DNA of 40,506 bases from an uncultured Sphingorhabdus sp. (GTDB taxonomy: Bacteria > Pseudomonadota > Alphaproteobacteria > Sphingomonadales > Sphingomonadaceae). Under the pieces are notes generated by a model. The model was not told the origin of the DNA, made no database searches, and worked only from the letters and a program-made list of their open reading frames with translations. Within the stretch, counting starts at the first letter, position 1. Each line of letters begins with the position of its first letter. The stretch lies in assembly GCF_937872355.1 (NCBI RefSeq), contig NZ_CALMSV010000122.1:1-40506 (forward strand), read 5' to 3'. This document shows positions 38,353 to 40,506 of the stretch, piece by piece. The position numbers were made by a program, and so were the translations under genes.

Positions 38353-38872
38353 TTGCCACCGCTCCTGGACCGCCCGGCTGCGCCATTGCCTGACGCATCG
38401 CGCCCATCACATCATTTTGCCCCAACTGCGCGGGTTGAGGCATCTTCACCTTTGCGAATACCTCTTTGCGAAGCTCGCTCGTGATGTCGGGAATATTGTC
38501 TGAAACGACAGCCTCGGCGACGAGAACAATCTGTCCGCGCTTGCCGCGCGCGACCAGATTGTTCTGAATCTCCGTCATGAACGCCTTGGTCTCGGCCGTC
38601 ACCTGGTCCGGAGGCGTTGTCGATCGAGCCTGTGCCTGAACATATTCGCCGACCATCGACTGCAATTGCACCTTTGCGATCGGCGGCATGCCAGAGCCTT
38701 GGAGTACCTCCTTGGTCACCCATGCACCCCATAACCCAACAGCAACCACGGCACCAACAAGCGCCACCGGCACAAAGCCAATACCCTTTTGCCTGACAGC
38801 CACCGACTGTTGTGCTTCAAACAACGGCCCGTCGCTTGTCGGCTGACCGGTTGATTTCGATGGAGTGGTCAT
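38336..38872 (-). CDS. trbI: TrbI, type-F conjugation protein
   Basis: 178 residues. The ATG at 38872 has AAGGA eight bases upstream. A single membrane segment at about 33-52 (GFVPVALVGAVVAVGLWGAW) is followed by a periplasmic part with the family-like block IVLVAEAVVSDNIPDITSEL. TrbI of F affects pilus retraction and outgrowth. The C-terminus is Gly/Ala/Pro-rich. It sits in the usual place downstream of traC. Confidence 0.85.
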   Translation of the reverse strand: MTTPSKSTGQPTSDGPLFEAQQSVAVRQKGIGFVPVALVGAVVAVGLWGAWVTKEVLQGSGMPPIAKVQLQSMVGEYVQAQARSTTPPDQVTAETKAFMTEIQNNLVARGKRGQIVLVAEAVVSDNIPDITSELRKEVFAKVKMPQPAQLGQNDVMGAMRQAMAQPGGPGAVANGTAN

Positions 38873-38873
38873 A

Positions 38874-39215
38874 TCAATTGTCCTTGGCTGTGGATGATGG
38901 GATGATGAGCGAATGCCGGCGAAAGAAGCAGACAGCGCAAAGCAGCAAAATGTTTGCAAAGAGCCAGATATGGGCAAATTCGGCGCGGCGGGCATTGTCT
39001 GCAGCCAGATAGCGCGAGCCAAAATTATCGAGCTGATAGAGAAGGCCCTCGACAGTGAAATTGCCAAGCATCACAAAGAACAGCACATTGAGTGCAATGA
39101 CACAGGCAAGACAGACCAATGCCCATCCAAGCGTGCGTAACGACCAGTAGCAGCCAACACGACCGATGACCAAAGCACGGTCAATATAGGGCTGATAGGC
39201 GGCGAGCGTCGTCAT
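38874..39215 (-). CDS. Two-helix membrane protein downstream of traC, 113 aa
   Basis: The start overlaps the traC stop (ATGA), and the stop is one base before the trbI ATG. Two hydrophobic segments, about 29-51 (LGWALVCLACVIALNVLFFV) and 82-98 (HIWLFANILLLCAVCFF). No recognised family. Position is that of small F genes near traC/trbI, but sequence does not identify one. Confidence 0.7.
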   Translation of the reverse strand: MTTLAAYQPYIDRALVIGRVGCYWSLRTLGWALVCLACVIALNVLFFVMLGNFTVEGLLYQLDNFGSRYLAADNARRAEFAHIWLFANILLLCAVCFFRRHSLIIPSSTAKDN

Positions 39216-40506
39216 TCTGCAGCCTCCAGCTCTTCAGAAGCATCGCGTTCCGCTAGAATCTCAGCCCCGCGCTTCTCCCACTCCATGTCGGCCGCAGCGA
39301 GCTGTGCCGCAATCGCCGGCTCTTTGAATTGCAAATCCTGATCAGCGTAAAATTCGGGGAAGGCCACGCGATCAATGGCATCAGCGATTGGGAATCCGGC
39401 GCGCATATATGACTCAATTGCGGCAAAGTCGTGCGGATTGGAGGAATACAGCTTGGCCGAATAGGGATCGAGGACGAGGCGGCCGACCGCCAATGTCTCC
39501 GGTCCCTTAATGAGAACATCCGAATATTCGACGTTGTGGCGCTTCAGCGACCGAACCAGTTTTTCGGTATGGGCATCCATGCCAAAACGATCATTCTTGG
39601 CAAGATCACTGATTGTTTCTTCCTTTTGCTCCAACACGACAAACCAATCGCTGTTTTCAATGGCCGCGATAGAACCTTCAGATTTGTAAAAGTCGTTGAT
39701 CGACTGCGTCGCGGTTATCAACGAACCGCCATATTTGCGACAGGTGCGGGCATAGGTTTCAATGGCTTGCCCCATCTGCCCGCCACCAAGCAGCTCCCAT
39801 GCCTCATCGACCATCAACGCCTTGCGGATCGAGCGATCGACCTTGCGCATGGTCTGGAGCGACCGGAACATCAACGCGGCGAGACAGACCGAACGAAGCT
39901 CTGGCTTGCTGGCGAGATCTTCGAGCTCGAACACAGTCAGATCGGCGGAAAGGTCAATCGAGCAGGCACCGACGAAAAACTTGCCGAACGTTCCTTTCGA
40001 GGAAAATGGCGACATAGAACGGGCCAAATCCTCAGCATAGATATGGCCCATTTGCTCAAAGGCATCGATCACATGATCAATTGTACCGTCGCGGCCAAAT
40101 TCGGTCCAAACGGAGTTAACCGCCTGGTCGATCAGCCCTCGCTCGACATCGCTCAAACGATCCTGCTGGCGGGCCATCTGACCGATGATTGACTTCAACA
40201 TGGCGAGGCATTCGACAAGATAGTCATTCGCCTCAAGATTATCTTCAGAGAGCGAGTCCGCCTCGATCATGTCAAAGGGATTGAGCGAGAAGCCGGACGA
40301 CAGCTTGAATTCGACAAATGAACCGCCAAGCGCACGCGCCATATGTTCGAAGGACCGGCCATTATCGATGACGGTTACGCGAGCACCAGCACCGACCAGC
40401 GCAGCACAAGTCTCTTGCATCATGACGGACTTGCCCGAACCGGACTTACCGAAAATGGCGACATTGTGATTGCCGGCAGCATTTTGGAAGGGCGACCAGT
40501 AAAATG
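39212..40506 (-). CDS. traC: TraC (VirB4-like) ATPase, C-terminal part (5' end outside window)
   Basis: The frame is open to the window edge: upstream of the internal ATG at 40423 it reads FYWSPFQNAAGNHNVAIFG and then Walker A GKSGSGKSV (40424-40450). About 431 codons are present. Walker B lies in ALMVDEAWELL, and LITATQSINDFY is the following Q-containing sensor block of VirB4-type motors. TraC energises pilus assembly and secretion at the inner membrane. The N-terminal half is missing only because the window ends. Its stop overlaps the next gene. Confidence 0.95.
   Translation of the reverse strand, partial: FYWSPFQNAAGNHNVAIFGKSGSGKSVMMQETCAALVGAGARVTVIDNGRSFEHMARALGGSFVEFKLSSGFSLNPFDMIEADSLSEDNLEANDYLVECLAMLKSIIGQMARQQDRLSDVERGLIDQAVNSVWTEFGRDGTIDHVIDAFEQMGHIYAEDLARSMSPFSSKGTFGKFFVGACSIDLSADLTVFELEDLASKPELRSVCLAALMFRSLQTMRKVDRSIRKALMVDEAWELLGGGQMGQAIETYARTCRKYGGSLITATQSINDFYKSEGSIAAIENSDWFVVLEQKEETISDLAKNDRFGMDAHTEKLVRSLKRHNVEYSDVLIKGPETLAVGRLVLDPYSAKLYSSNPHDFAAIESYMRAGFPIADAIDRVAFPEFYADQDLQFKEPAIAAQLAAADMEWEKRGAEILAERDASEELEAAE

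Noticed and set aside
39431-40192. 253-codon plus-strand frame
   Set aside because: Antisense to the traC motor domain.

Overview
The window is a segment of a conjugative element, most likely a large plasmid of a sphingomonad (Sphingomonadaceae, Alphaproteobacteria). The host guess is inference. It rests on moderately high GC coding sequence, a Strawberry-notch helicase next to a 670-residue ParB-like protein, paired DUF736 and DUF2493 genes, and an F-type transfer system with a MOB-F relaxase. The window holds no rRNA, tRNA, insertion sequence, CRISPR array or recognisable replication initiator. Both ends cut genes.

Left part (1-15,240, nearly all + strand). This looks like maintenance and leading-region cargo. 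It starts with the C-terminal part of a Strawberry-notch helicase, a ParB-like protein and the antirestriction protein ArdC. A tightly coupled run of small genes follows: two unknowns, DUF3768, a nuclease-fold lipoprotein and a DUF2829/Tad2-like protein. Next come a DUF1173-like protein, more unknowns, a PP-loop (PAPS-reductase-like) enzyme and a short SSB. About 1 kb of palindrome-rich non-coding DNA (11,086-12,114) precedes DUF736 and DUF2493 genes and several tiny genes. ArdC, SSB and a candidate Thoeris inhibitor (Tad2-like) together suggest that the block protects incoming plasmid DNA.

Centre (15,333-24,933). Two small minus-strand genes and a plus-strand ribbon-helix-helix gene diverge from a 434-bp intergenic region. 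That region carries repeated GTAAGAC/GTCTTAC palindromes and a CACCAC/GTGGTG hairpin, and it is the best oriT candidate. To its right are the coupling protein TraD, a 39-residue micro-gene, and the TrwC/TraI relaxase-helicase. Small membrane or exported proteins, an XRE regulator and a CsgG-like exported protein follow.

Right part (25,025-40,506, all - strand, transcribed right to left). This is one tightly packed F-type mating-pair-formation operon: traC (partial), a small membrane gene, trbI, a TraF/S26-type peptidase, traW, a small membrane gene, traU, a small membrane gene, trbC, traN, a winged-helix gene, traF (thioredoxin-fold), traH and traG. Nearly every junction is a stop/start overlap. 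Two members are unusual. TraN carries about 24 cysteine-pair repeats of about 25 residues and is twice the length of F TraN. TraG ends in a metallopeptidase domain of the MepA (M74/LAS) type, so a cell-wall-cleaving activity appears fused to the mating-pair stabilisation protein.
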